Below, one piece after another: positions 33,769-45,089 of a stretch of 64,000 bases of DNA. Position 1 is the stretch's first letter. Each line of letters starts with the position of its first letter. A program made the position numbers and the translations under genes. Under the pieces are notes generated by a model, which saw only the letters and a program-made list of their open reading frames with translations, was not told where the DNA came from and searched no databases. Origin of the DNA: Enoplolaimus lenunculus (Eukaryota; Nematoda; Enoplea; Enoplida; Thoracostomopsidae); NCBI GenBank assembly GCA_030248215.1, contig JASANG010001213.1:1-64000 (forward strand), written 5' to 3'.

Positions 33769-36680
33769 ACCTTCAACTTGAAGCTGAAATTTGAGCTGAA
33801 AATAGTAAATGAGGGCTGCTATTTTTTCTGATTCAAGTTAACAACGGAGCGAAAGTGCAAAGTGAGCATAAGCTGAGTATTAGATGTACCACGCTTACGT
33901 TAAGCCCTGACTTTAAACGATGGATTCAGCGTTGCTTTTGCGTAGGATTCGCCGTTAATTTTCCAAAATCATACTTATTGTTTTTTTCCAATTTAGCGAA
34001 GCAAAACTAGTTTAATTATTACATTGGGTGCATTAGCCAGCCATGAACAGTAAGGTACTGAGCCAAATTTGCTGGTATATTAACGTGTATTTATCCACCA
34101 TTTTGTGGCGTATCGAAAATTTTAATTAGAATATTGAACAGAGAGGGTGTACCGGGACAGATGAAAGGAACCAGGTCCCTTCGATGCGAATTATAGGTAT
34201 ATTTGTCAGGTAGCCCTATTCTGGCTTATTCAAATGCAAACTTTACGCTAATTCAGTTTAAAACCCAAGAAATGATACATATATATAACAAACTATATAT
34301 AAATTATATTTTTTTCTGTAAATTATTTAGCTACATTGGGAAATACCAGGTACATTGTATTTCGTAGAGCTATGAATTCCCTACGGGTAAATGAATATCC
34401 AAAATTTGGCGCCAAAACTACCAGCTAAATCATCTTTGGGCCCGCAATTCATACTTGACTCGTATATATCCTCGACTTTGTCGGTGCTGGTTATGCCAAC
34501 TCAGTTAAAAAACTAGAATCATATGCGGCAACTGAACGGAAAAAAAGCGCTCAGTGACACCAGCTGAAAAAACGTCTTTGACAGCTTTCACAACTAAAAC
34601 CATATAAATGCGATACAAAATTTTGTTATTTTTCCGCTAAAATCAAACAGTTTATGACTTGCGTGAGTGTCTAGATTGACTCTTTTCGATAGGATCTCAG
34701 ATCGAGCTATGGGTAGCTAAACGCGGCACCGCCGTCCCCTGACGATCTCTTCGTCCCTACGCTAGCACAAAAATTTACTTCGCGTTGACAAATACTATAG
34801 TGGCAAATTATTTAACCCCGCGTTTAGAAATGTTTACTGCCCGCCATCTATTAGCAATCGCCAGTTGTTCATGACCGTTTCCGGTTCGATAAAAAGTGAT
34901 ACGAGACTAGAAACTGATTTGACATACATACTATGGGTTTATTTTTCGCTGGGGTCAAAGTTCATTAGGCGCTTCGCAACTGTTTATTGAGCCAGTTATT
35001 TGTCAAGGTACAGCGTATGAGTGGGTTGGGCCCGGCCTGGTTTTTGACGACTGGCACGCTCATCCCACTGTCGTACGCAATAGAGATGTACTTATATATA
35101 CAGCGGATATATGTTAGCATGAAATCGCTAAAGTGATGCATGTTCATACATTCAATTGCTTCCCGTGAGCTAAGTTAAACCTAATCGGGGAAGCCAAATC
35201 TGGCTATATTCCATTCAACAGCTTCAAACCTCAGCTGTTCTCAATAGCCGATCCAACGTGGCCATCCGAGGCCAAGCCTTCAACAGATGTCCAAACCAAA
35301 ATTTTGTATTAAGATTGAGTACTAAAATTACATTTGGCTTTTCTGATCGTTTCGGTCGAAATGTTGTTTCACTTGTTTATATTTCGCATCAGACCAGTGG
35401 AAATTTGTGAATTCGCCAATGAATATTTTTTGGCATATATTTAAAAGTACAGTTGTGTACCAAGACAAAAGATGCTACATTGGTTGTTAGTTTGTTTAAG
35501 GAAAATTGGATCGACCTCAAAAAACGGTAAAGACGGAAAAATTAAAAATTATACTTGTGCTTCAACGAACGCAAATAGTAAAGACTTTGATGGAAGCTAA
35601 ATCTGGTGCCAAAATGATACTTAGAGTATCACACGGCTATTTTACTAAATGTTTTGTCGCTGTTACACAAAATGTTTGCTAAAATTAATACATTTTTAAA
35701 AAAGTATTTTCCGTTTTTTCACCTCTTCGGAACAAAGAAAAGCCCATAAAAATCCTTTTTGTTATTTTTTGATGCCCAACCTTACATTACAGCAGCTAAG
35801 GCATATACGCAATACTAAAGAGTGTAGAAGACTTAATTCTACCAACAATTCTAGAACCTTTTCGCAATAACTGGGGCACAAGATTGAAAGAACAATTTCT
35901 TGAACTGTAGGTGTATCTTAAAAACCCGAAACCAGCTTAAATGTTTTTCAGTAAGAATCACCAACCTTGTCTAAGGGTTTAACCTCAATAACCATGAAAA
36001 TTCAGACAGTGCTACATTTTTTAAGTTCAAACAAAGTCATCCGTATTTATATATGCGCAACAGACCGAAAATTTAGTATACTTTAACTCATAGTAACACA
36101 CTATTAAAGTAGAACTATACCTTTAAAGACCCAACACTTGGTGTACAAAGTTCAAGTATCGAGCAGCCTTGCCCTCACAAATGCAATCAGTTTTAAACAG
36201 AGCCCACAGCCAAGGAGTCTATTGGGCTCAGCCGCTTTATGAACAAAAAGATTTTTGGCTCCAGTTTCAAAATCTTGCCAAATCCACACATGGGTGCGTG
36301 TCTCTTGAAAAGTTTTGTCCGTCAAGCAAGGTTTACTAGCTTTTATCAAATTTCGCCAAAGCGATATAGAAAATACTACACAAAAATATGTTTTCACTTT
36401 ATAATATATGTTACAAATATAACAAGGTAAACCGGCCAGAAAACTTAAAGCTTAAGATCATACTTAAGCTAAAGTTATAACGCTGACGTCAGAAACCTGT
36501 TTATTATTCTAAACAAAATTAGTCAGTGGTTTCTATAAATAGTGCGCTAAAATAGGGCGCTTATCCGAAAAATCGCTTAAGGCACTTTGAAATATTATTC
36601 TAAACTTATGCCAGTATTCTCAATTTGTGTAGCACTTGTCACCAATTGACGCGAGCTCGTGTAAGTTATAAATATCATAG
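33769..36680. other. Spacer between genes 2 and 3
   Basis: No gene supported. A GC-richer patch at 34670-34800 has no coherent frame. 'AAAATTTTGTATTAAGATTG' near 35290 resembles text near 51800 and marks the GAGCGAAGCGAG-associated repeat. Confidence 0.45.
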
Positions 36681-36689
36681 CTAGGAATT

Positions 36690-36835
36690 TAGTTCACATG
36701 TGTGAATAACCATGCAAGTTCACTGAATATATTGTAGCCGTTTTCTCATTGGCTGATGAAAAAATGCAAGTTCTGCGTGCAATTTGCCGCTGCAAGTTCT
36801 CGCATCAAAAACTTGGTCGAGTGAATAGGGTATAA
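36690..36835. mobile_element. MITE, CCCTATTCACACG family, diverged copy
   Basis: 'TTCACATGTGTGAATAACCA', 'TTTTCTCATTGGCTGATGAA', 'GCAAGTTCTGCGTGCAATTT' and a right end GTGAATAGGGTATAA. The same blocks occur in reverse orientation in the well-preserved copy at 52249-52411. Confidence 0.75.
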
Positions 36836-37115
36836 CTGAGGTCGATATACTTCAAAGCCTCATAGCCTAGGTTACTTAGTGATATGCTCTGGATTTTATC
36901 ATGTGCATCAATAATAAAATTCATTCTATAATTATAGTAAATTTTAGAACAAAGCTTTTCACATAATTTTTAATCTCTATGCAAAAATTCATCTAAGGCA
37001 ACGATTGCAAAAAATTTCGCCGAAAACAATCTCGCAGGCCGAGAAAGCGATTTTGCACTGCGTGCCTACTATTCAATCTCCAATAGCACAGTAAGCGGTA
37101 GAAATTTATGGCTAC

Positions 37116-37481
37116 CAGGGCACAACCGGAAAATCGGCCTCCGGCTCCGGCTTCGGTAGAATTTTTGACGGAGGTTCCTGCAATTTCGGTATTAAAATTT
37201 TGCATAATTTTGCAAAATATATCTGTTTAGCGCGTTTTGTTTTACTTTTGTCACAATTTTTAGGAAAGAATTTCCAAAATTTTGCAGAAAATTAGCGTAA
37301 AACCAAACAACTAAATATCATCATATTGCAGATATTGGCTAAAATTAACAACTAATTAACCATCATTTTTAATACTGCCTAACTTCGTCTCACCTCCGGC
37401 TTCGGCTACGGCTCCTGCTCCGACAAGTTTCGTTGACCTCTGGCTCCGGCTGCGGTATTTTTCATCTCCGTTTAAACCCTG
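37116..37481. mobile_element. hAT-like MITE, CCGGAG-rich family, copy 1
   Basis: Begins 'CAGGGCACAACCGGAAAATC' and ends 'TTAAACCCTG'. Flanks ATGGCTAC (37108-37115) and CTGGCTAC (37482-37489) agree at seven of eight positions, a hAT-type duplication. Sub-terminal CTCCGGCTCCGGC blocks are inverted between the two sides, with an AT-rich centre. Partner copy at about 58798-59069. Confidence 0.8.
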
Positions 37482-37756
37482 CTGGCTACAGTTTAAATTG
37501 TAATATAAGAAAAATTATTTAGGAATTTGCTGATTTTCGGGTAATACCTAAAATTGATCCCGTATAACATTTGTTGTGTTCTCGAACCAGGTGTTATAAT
37601 CTAAGTCTCTGTATAGACGTAAGCTTCAACGAGAATCCAATGCTTAGACCTAAGCCATCGTAAACTAAGGTAAGTGCTTCGATCTGAACATGTTCTATGC
37701 ATAGGTGAAGATTTGAACGAAATTTGCCACTGAAATACTAAATTGAATGTGTGAAT

Positions 37757-37985
37757 CCCTATTCACACGTGCCAATTATGGCAGCAAAAACTGGCACGTG
37801 CCACTTGCATGCTTAAGTTTGGTCACAAAGCAGCTTTGAAGTTCTTTCAGATGTTAATGATTAACTGGAATTTATGCCATTCAACTTGAACTGCATGGGT
37901 GAACGCAGTTGCAAGTGGCTTGAATTTGTTGCACTTGCGTTTTGATTGGTCCATCGAAAACTGTGTTGCTTAATTCATATATAAA
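37757..37985. mobile_element. MITE, CCCTATTCACACG family, diverged copy
   Basis: Starts 'CCCTATTCACACGTGCCAAT' and shares 'GTTTGGTCACAAAGCAGCTT' and 'TTTGATTGGTCCATCG' with the adjacent copy at 38031-38327. The right end is decayed. Confidence 0.75.
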
Positions 37986-38030
37986 ATTTGTTTCATATTT
38001 TGCAGTCTACGACGATGGTGACAAGACTTA

Positions 38031-38327
38031 AGCCCTATTCACACGAGAAAGTTTTTGCAGTAGAAACTTGCACGTGCAATTTGCATGTGCAAGTTTGGTC
38101 ACAAAACAGCTTTGAAGTTCTTGCAGCTCTAAATTATTCACTGGAATTCATGCTATTGAATGTAACTCGCGCCTGTGAACGCAGTTTCATGCCGCTTGGA
38201 TTTCTTGTACCAGCAGTTTTATTGGTCAATCGGAATGTTCCTTTGAAAATACTTGCAGCTGCAAGTATTTAGTGCAACTTGCAACAGAGAGTTCTCGCTG
38301 CAAAAACTTGAACGTGTGAATGGGGCT
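38031..38327. mobile_element. MITE, CCCTATTCACACG family, with TTA duplication
   Basis: Inverted ends 'AGCCCTATTCACACG' and 'CGTGTGAATGGGGCT', flanked on both sides by TTA (38028-38030 and 38328-38330). A 3-bp TTA/TAA target is characteristic of PIF/Harbinger elements. Interior 'GTTTGGTCACAAAACAGCTT' and a GCAGCTGCAAG palindrome. No transposase. Confidence 0.85.
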
Positions 38328-38399
38328 TTATATTTTTCAGCTCTAAACAGAACATGTATCGGTGTAAAACCGTTTTCAAGTCAAAATTTCAAGTAAATA

Positions 38400-38672
38400 T
38401 ATACTTCTTTACGTGTGGATGTTTCTTCCAGCTGAAACTTGCAGTTTTAAGTTTTGTCTGAAAATTCATTCGGAAAATATGCGTCTGCAAATTATTCTTA
38501 ACGATTACACGAAAAGAATTAATTCATAGGTCTGCTTCATATTTATTGCAGACATCAGCAATTTATTCATATAAATTCATGTTAAGATTCAGAATGAAGG
38601 TGATGTTTACTAGCAAATAACTGCAGCTGAAAGTATATTGTGCAAGTTGCAGCTGCGGTGTATATATAGGGC
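38400..38672. mobile_element. MITE, CCCTATTCACACG family, third copy in cluster
   Basis: Diverged: 'TTACGTGTGGATGTTTCTTC', 'CAGCTGAAACTTGCAG', then 'GTGCAAGTTGCAGCTGCGG' and ATAGGGCTTGAC at the right. It makes three copies of one family within about 900 bp. Confidence 0.65.
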
Positions 38673-39565
38673 TTGACTATTTCCTAAGGTTTTAGCCAAC
38701 TTAACCAATTTTAAATTAGCTCTTTCCGAATTTCTAACTGAATGTTTAATTGATTCATTACTTAGCAAATGTGCTTTAAATCGGTAGTTTTGTCTTTGAA
38801 ATATAACTGAGGCAACCGTAAACTGCTGTGCCTGGCTTGAAAACAGCTATTTCAACATTTCTGAAAGCATTCATCAAATGAGTATGTCAGGTGGTTCTAT
38901 TAAACAAATTAGACCATTTCTAAATAAATTTACAGCTCAAAATGTTGAATTTTGCTTGAACGCGCAGCTTAGATTGCTAGTTAATTAAATATCTGTAGGC
39001 GATAGGAATAACTGTAGTTAACTTGTATATATTTGAAAATCTAACACTTGTACATTTTCCTCAATATTTACACTCAACCTCAGATTTACGCTCAGGCTTG
39101 GCTTTCAAAAAGTTTTCCTGATACACTGAAGTTGATCTTTCGCGCTTTTTAAGGGGGGTGGGTGTTAGACAGCCATATGTGGTCTTTAATATCGTTTGTT
39201 AAAATATTTTTGTTGTACACATATTTTAAATAATAATGTTTTGCTATTAAAAAATTACTATTACTATACCTAAATAATAGCCTTAATTGTGGGAGCAAAT
39301 GTAGAAGACTCGAAATCTTTAGACAGTTCATCAATGAAATTTTTTTGCAGTATTTACCAAAAATGCAACAATATTTTTACCAGAACAGTGAAAAATATAC
39401 AATGTTTCTTTTACACAAGCCTGATCATTAAATAGCGGTTAGACTTTTTCTCCAAATTCAGCACTAATTAGCTTTGTTTGGTCCAGCTTTCAATATTGCA
39501 GCCCAGTATTTAAAATTCGAATAGGTCAACCATATGATACTAAATCACTCCGATAATACTTCGTG
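38673..39565. other. AT-rich spacer
   Basis: No feature recognised. Confidence 0.4.
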
Positions 39566-39634
39566 TGTAAAGCTTAAGCTTACTCTACTGCAGGCCCGCA
39601 GAAAAACGTTCCGCTCCTGATCTTTACATGGGCC
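39566..39634. mobile_element. hAT-like TTAGGC MITE, right-end fragment
   Basis: 'TGTAAAGCTTAAGCTTACTC' then 'CCCGCAGAAAAACGTTCC' and 'GATCTTTACATGGGCC': only the right terminus survives, without hexamers. Confidence 0.8.
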
Positions 39635-40009
39635 AACACGGCTATTAATCCACGAATAAGCTATCGCTATAGTGCTTTCGGTTGTCGGACAATGTCATAT
39701 GATGTTCAATTTGCACAACCGTAATCGTAGTTGACTGTTGCCGCGAATCAACATAAGACGCGAAATGTTACCTGGCGGCGATAGTTTTTAATACAAACTA
39801 AGAGCTAATCAAAGGTCCCAACAGTAGTTCAAAGACAAAATTTCACGAAACACCATCGAACTTCCGTATTTGTTATTGAAATTATGATGTTTTGTCTTCG
39901 AAACCATTTATACTTAAGAAAAGTGATCACTGAAGCTCCGGACGCTCTTTTAAGATAACAGAGGGTCAGAATTGAGCCATTTCTTACCATTACAAATCTC
40001 GAGTGTCAT

Positions 40010-40015
40010 TTTATT
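40010..40015 (-). promoter_or_regulatory. Candidate poly(A) signal AATAAA for the WH2 gene
   Basis: AATAAA on the minus strand, 19 bp after the stop codon of the gene at 45056-40034. The position is plausible, though hexamers like this are common in AT-rich DNA. Confidence 0.45.
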
Positions 40016-40033
40016 GGCTGCAGGACCATGTTA

Positions 40034-43000
40034 TTACAATATCACTACATCGCTTTCTTTATCGATCATCCAATCACAGGCGTCTGCTGAACGCGGATTT
40101 GAATCTGTTAGATTGTCCCATCGACTCCAGTTGGAACTCTCAAATTGCTTGGGATACGTTTCGTTGCTGAATAAATTTTTACGATGTTCTATAGGTTCGC
40201 TGGTGTATGTTGTCTTGGCATTTTCTTGAACTTTCGCCAATCGACTGCTAATTTCTTCCTCAGTATCGTTTAGTTTTTTCAACGTCAGTTCAGCGAAGGA
40301 TTGAAAATCAAGCAACGCTGCAGTGTGACTATCATTGGTTGCGGTCAGGACCTCAAATTCTGGGAACCCTTCGTAACTTTCGTTTGTGAATTCATGGTTT
40401 TCTTGCTCATCAACGCTCTTTTCTGCCGTCCAGCTTTGTTTGCATTCTACATAACTGTTGCTAATTTCTTCTTCTGGTGAAGAATGTTGCCGTCTCGATG
40501 TTTTTTGTTGTGGTTGCTCTACGCTTAGTTCAGGCGAACTATATTTCGAAAGCGTTAACCCACCACATTCAACTTCTTGTTGAGTCACAAGCTCATGTTC
40601 ACGAGATGGTTTGGGACGAAGTTTCAATTGAGCATTGGATTGAAATGTTTTTTCTTGCCTTACAACTCTTTTCACCGCGGTAGAGGATTTTTGTTCGATT
40701 TCGGGGCTGATATTTCGAGGTGGAGACCAGTATCCAACAGCTTCTGAATCGCTATCACCTCCCTCGGACTGTTCGCTCATTTCTTGGTTGTCATTTTGAG
40801 GTTTGAAGCCTAGAATATAAAACTTCAACGGGTTACTTAAAATTTTGACACAAGGCTCTAGTTTGGGTGCGCTTCGCAAGACACTTACTTCAATTTTACC
40901 GGAGATAACCTTAAACTTAATCCCATGCAGCTCAATATTTTCGTTGGCCATCTCAGTTTTGGCCCGTACAAAATTTTTCAAAATTTAAATATTGGTTTAT
41001 TTTTGAACTCTCAGTCATATTACCTTCTTGAGTTTCTAATTCGATCAGCTCGTTGCTAAGCAACCACTTGTGAACGTCGTTGTGTCTCGAATCGGCGACG
41101 TTCGCGATTGCTGGTTGGTTAATTTCATCAAATTGGGCATGTTCAATTTGGTTTTGTCCTCGCCGTTGATTGGCCAGTTCACATTCGGCTGGATTCGTTG
41201 CTGGCTGTTCTTTAGCTTGATTCGTTATCCCACGGTGACTGTTACGACTATTTATTTCGGAATCTTGTTTTTGAAAGGCTGTTGTTCGAACAGATAGCCG
41301 TGTCGCAATAGCTGATTGCTTAATTTCTGGCCGATCCGAATTGGACATATCAGACTGAGCCAATCCGTGAGTAGATTGTGATCGAAATACGCCAGGTGAT
41401 TGGCTACTGTCTAGCAATGAACTTGATTGGTTCAAAAACGGGGAATGAAGCTTTCCAATTGGTCGACGTTGGGCGAACTGTTTGGGTACGTTTGAAACCG
41501 AACCCGATTCATTGTTTCGGCAAAGGCTATAGTACTGACGCACGTCTGAGCTGATTTGTTGCGAAGATGGGTTTTTTTGGCTCCTAGTTTTTTCTGTCGC
41601 CTGTTGTTTGCTGGGTACAGATTTTCGATCGAGTTCTTGAAAATATGCCGCGAGAGCGCTTACTGAACAAGAACGCTGTACAGGGCTTCTCAGAGTTGGA
41701 TATTCAACCATTTTATTGTTAGGAGACGTGTTATTTGGCTCCAAACTACCGGCATTTTTCCCCATTTCAACTCCGTTTAAATTCTGCGAAACATTAGGTA
41801 GGACGTTACCAGACAAGTAGGGCCTATTCAAAATTGGAGAGCGTGCGGCTGTCTCAATATTGGGTACCATCAGTAGAAGGTCTGTGTATTTACTGGAAGT
41901 TTTTTCGGTGTCAATAGGAACTTTTCTATATGGCAGACTTTGACGGGCTCTATTTTGTTTCAATTTGTTTTGATCTCGAGCTGCCGCACCAAGCGATTCA
42001 AATTGACGACGAATTTCCCGTGTTCTCAGTTTTAATTGTTGCAATTCTAAATCGTTTTCCGTCTCAAATATAGAATTTTCACCACAACCGCTAGCTGAGT
42101 TATCAGTTTTAGACAAAGAGCATTTGCTAAACAGCGTTTCAATGGTAGACTGAACTTGTTCATGCGACTGTGATACAAATGACGTGATTTGAGTCGGAAG
42201 ATTTTGGCCAATTCTTTTTCGTTGAATACCGTCATTCGTTTCAGATTGGTTGGTTCTAGTTGATTCTTGATGTTGATTTTCTTGCGCATTTCCAGTTTCG
42301 AATAACATCCGACGTTCATTAACTGTTGGATACGGTTTGTTGCAAGACTTCAGTTGAGATTTGCACGGTTCTGACCCCAAATCAAGCTCTAGATGTGCGT
42401 TTTCTTGAGACCAATCAGTATTGAAGCGTTGGTTTATAGACGTATTCTGGTCATTTTTGCGGTATTGCGGCAGATGTTTTTCTAGTTTTACAAATTTAGC
42501 GCCTACGCCATATTTTGAGACGCGCGGCATCTCTTCGTTGCCGCCTAAGCTTTTTGACACAGTCAACTCCGGCTTAGCATTCGCCTTAAACCGTTGTTCG
42601 AAAATTAACCGCTGAGTACTGACCGCGCTTGCTTGCTTTACTAGTTTGAGTTCTGCATTTTTATTGGTTAGAACTGTCGCCAAATTTCCCTTGTGGTTCT
42701 CCAGCGTCGGTTCTGATTGGTCGAGTTCTTCACGACTTAAACTTGTCGAATTTGTGTCGCGTTCTGATTGGTTCTTTGGCGATCCAAACGAATCCGAAGC
42801 GCTGCATTGAAGCGGCGATTCCGATCCGGAACACCCGGGTGAAACGCCTGAATCGCGACTAGTATCTTCGTACCCGCTTGGCGCCGATTGGTTGTTGATT
42901 TCGCCAATGACAGCTTTAGTTTTCTCATGTAACGACAAATTCCGAGGGATCTGATTGGCTGTTTCCGACTCGGTTAAAGCGTTCTGATTGGTCATAATGC

Positions 43001-45056
43001 TGGATGGAATCTGATTCTTTGGTAGACTGCGATCGTCTGTGATAAATACTGGATTGTGACTCATGGGAACTTCTTGATGAATAGCGTGGTGTTTATCGGA
43101 TGCGTTATTGCTGTCCAGCACAAAGCCGTCGCTGATCAAGTTTCGTTCAAAGACTGGACGGTGACTGGACGAAACTATATCATTGTCTGTATGGCCGTGT
43201 TGCGCTGGCTTCGATTCATCTGCACGAGCTTTCAAATACGCTTTGGCTTCAATTTCGAATCGTAGTTGATTTTGACGAAATTTTGCCGACACTTGATCAT
43301 AGTTTGATCGCAGTTCTTGTTCTGATCTATCCAGTGAGTTCCACGTCACTAAATCATCTGTGATTTGTCGACATAATTCGTCTCGGGCTGACCGATCTTC
43401 TACACCTCTATTTGCCGTTTGAATCGTGAAACTTGATTCTGTTCCATCTCGTTTCCAATCCTGGAGCCGCGACGCTGTTGATGATGACTTAAGCTTGATC
43501 GTTGTTACCTTGCTTTCTGACGTATCCGCATTTTCCGCCATTTTCAAGCGACTCAAAATTGAGTTAAATTTACATTTGAATAAGTTGGGGTCGTACTCAT
43601 CTTCAGGCGGCTGTTGTTTGCCTTCAGTGGACTCGGTAGTTGTTTTTGTTGCAGAATCTTGGCAACGAGACGTTTTCAGATTTGGCAAAAGCGAAATTTC
43701 TTGATTTTCAGCATGTTGCGTTTGACGTCGATCACCAAATACAATTTTGTTGTCGTCGCAGCGTTGACGAACAAGGTTTTGTTCGAAAGCTTCTCGCGTC
43801 TGTTGAAACAACTGTCTCAATTCGTTGCGATCAACACAAATATCTTTCCATATCGCTTTTGTGGCTGCTGTTTTCGAGTGTCTTTTTAGATCTGTCTTCG
43901 TTCCACCTGACTTCAAGTCGGCAATGCTGCTCGACACCGATGCTTCATCGTCATCTTCATCATCATCATCAGTTTCCGTATCGTCGTCGTCGTCGTCGTC
44001 GCCGCCGCTTTGACATTCGTTCACGTCGTTGCGATCGAGCAGTGACGTCATAACGCTTGATCTATCTGTGATCTGGTTAATCGATTGAATATCATCGTCG
44101 TTGATTGATTCAGATCCAGCGACGTTATTGGTTGTGGCATCCGCGACACGATCGACGATGACTCTGTTCCATGACGACGACGGCGTCGTCGTTTCCGATG
44201 TTTCGGCGCGCTGTCGAATTCGACTTGCGTCGATACAAGATACAATAGTAGTCGCTGACGATGCGTACGACGACGAATCGTCGCCGCCGTATGTCGTCGC
44301 AGTTGAGCTACCATCGTAGCTAAGGTCGACTAACGTATTCGATCGAACAGTCGTCGTTGACCATATTGAATCGTCGTCTGTCGTTGAATGATTTCTGACT
44401 CGCGCTGCGCTGTTGAGCTCAGATTTGATGTTTAAGATGTTGCGGTCGGTCACCGTATCGCCAGCGTTTATATCTGAGCCTAACGATACAGTGCACGATG
44501 CGTTTGGTCGGCACGTGCCATCGGCTACGCTATTGCTTTCATCACTATGGTCGCAGTCGTCACCGAAATCCATCCATACACAGTAACCGTTCCTCGATGG
44601 TTGAGCTGCGGATTTTTCTGACATTTTCGCAGCTGGTATCGTCGTCGAAGCTGTGTCTGGATCAACTGAGAGTTGGCAATGATCCGATGCTGAGATGGTA
44701 GCGTGTTCTTCATTCGACGTGGTGCCTCGGACATATTTAGCCAAATCATCACCGTTGGAACTCTGATTGCCCGTTTCCAGTTGATTGCAACTCGAACGCT
44801 GATTGGTTGTTTCCGGTTGATTGCTATTCGAGCGCTGATTGGTTATTTGATTTTCAGATTCAGAATTGAATGAGCCAATTAAATTGGAACACATGGTCAG
44901 TATTTCATTTACCGATTTTTCTGTGCTGTTTTTGGGATCGTCGGGAGTTTGGGAAATTGCATAGAGAAGTGGTTTACTTTTGTCTATTGTTACGGTGGGT
45001 CGCAGTGCGAATACGCCGCGCTCAATGTCACGAAGAAGTTTTCGCCGGTCGGTCAT
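40034..45056 (-). CDS. Giant WH2-domain actin-binding protein, disordered (about 1602 aa, two exons)
   Basis: Exon 1 is 45056-41024. A GTAATA donor at 41023 and a TTTTATATTCTAG acceptor at 40810 bound a 214-bp intron, and exon 2 is 40809-40034. The join keeps the frame (GAAG/GCTTC, giving QEGFKPQ). Start: an in-frame TAA lies ten codons upstream (45087-45089) and A is at -3. Residues 7-31 (LLRDIERG, ALRPTVTIDKSKPLL) match the WH2 motif LLxxIxxGxxLrxT...DrSxPxL of WIP/WASP proteins, which bind monomeric actin. The rest is Ser/Asn/Gln/Asp-rich and probably disordered: TNQ-type clusters at 70-100, an acidic tract at about 352-371, and scattered R-x-LFE motifs (QRLIFE, RRMLFE, RRQFES). The C-terminus ends ESDVVIL, which could be a class II PDZ ligand. 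Without splicing, exon 1 would read 23 more codons to a stop at 40953. Paralogue identity is unknown. Confidence 0.85.
43945..44008. repeat. (GAC/GAT)n tract inside the WH2-protein gene
   Basis: TCATCGTCATCTTCATCATC and TCGTCGTCGTCGTCG on the plus strand encode the Asp/Glu tract on the minus strand. It is a coding trinucleotide microsatellite and likely varies in length. Confidence 0.9.
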
Positions 45057-45089
45057 TTGATTTTGAACCGTTATTTTATTTATGCTTTA

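Noticed and set aside
43425-44320. Several plus-strand frames inside the WH2 gene, Ser- and Arg-rich
   Set aside because: They are antisense shadows of the minus-strand coding exon and its GAC/GAT tract.
44500-44560. LDL-receptor class A-like DDCDHSDES in the WH2 protein
   Set aside because: The Cys spacing and calcium-site pattern of the domain are missing; it is a chance acidic stretch in a disordered protein.
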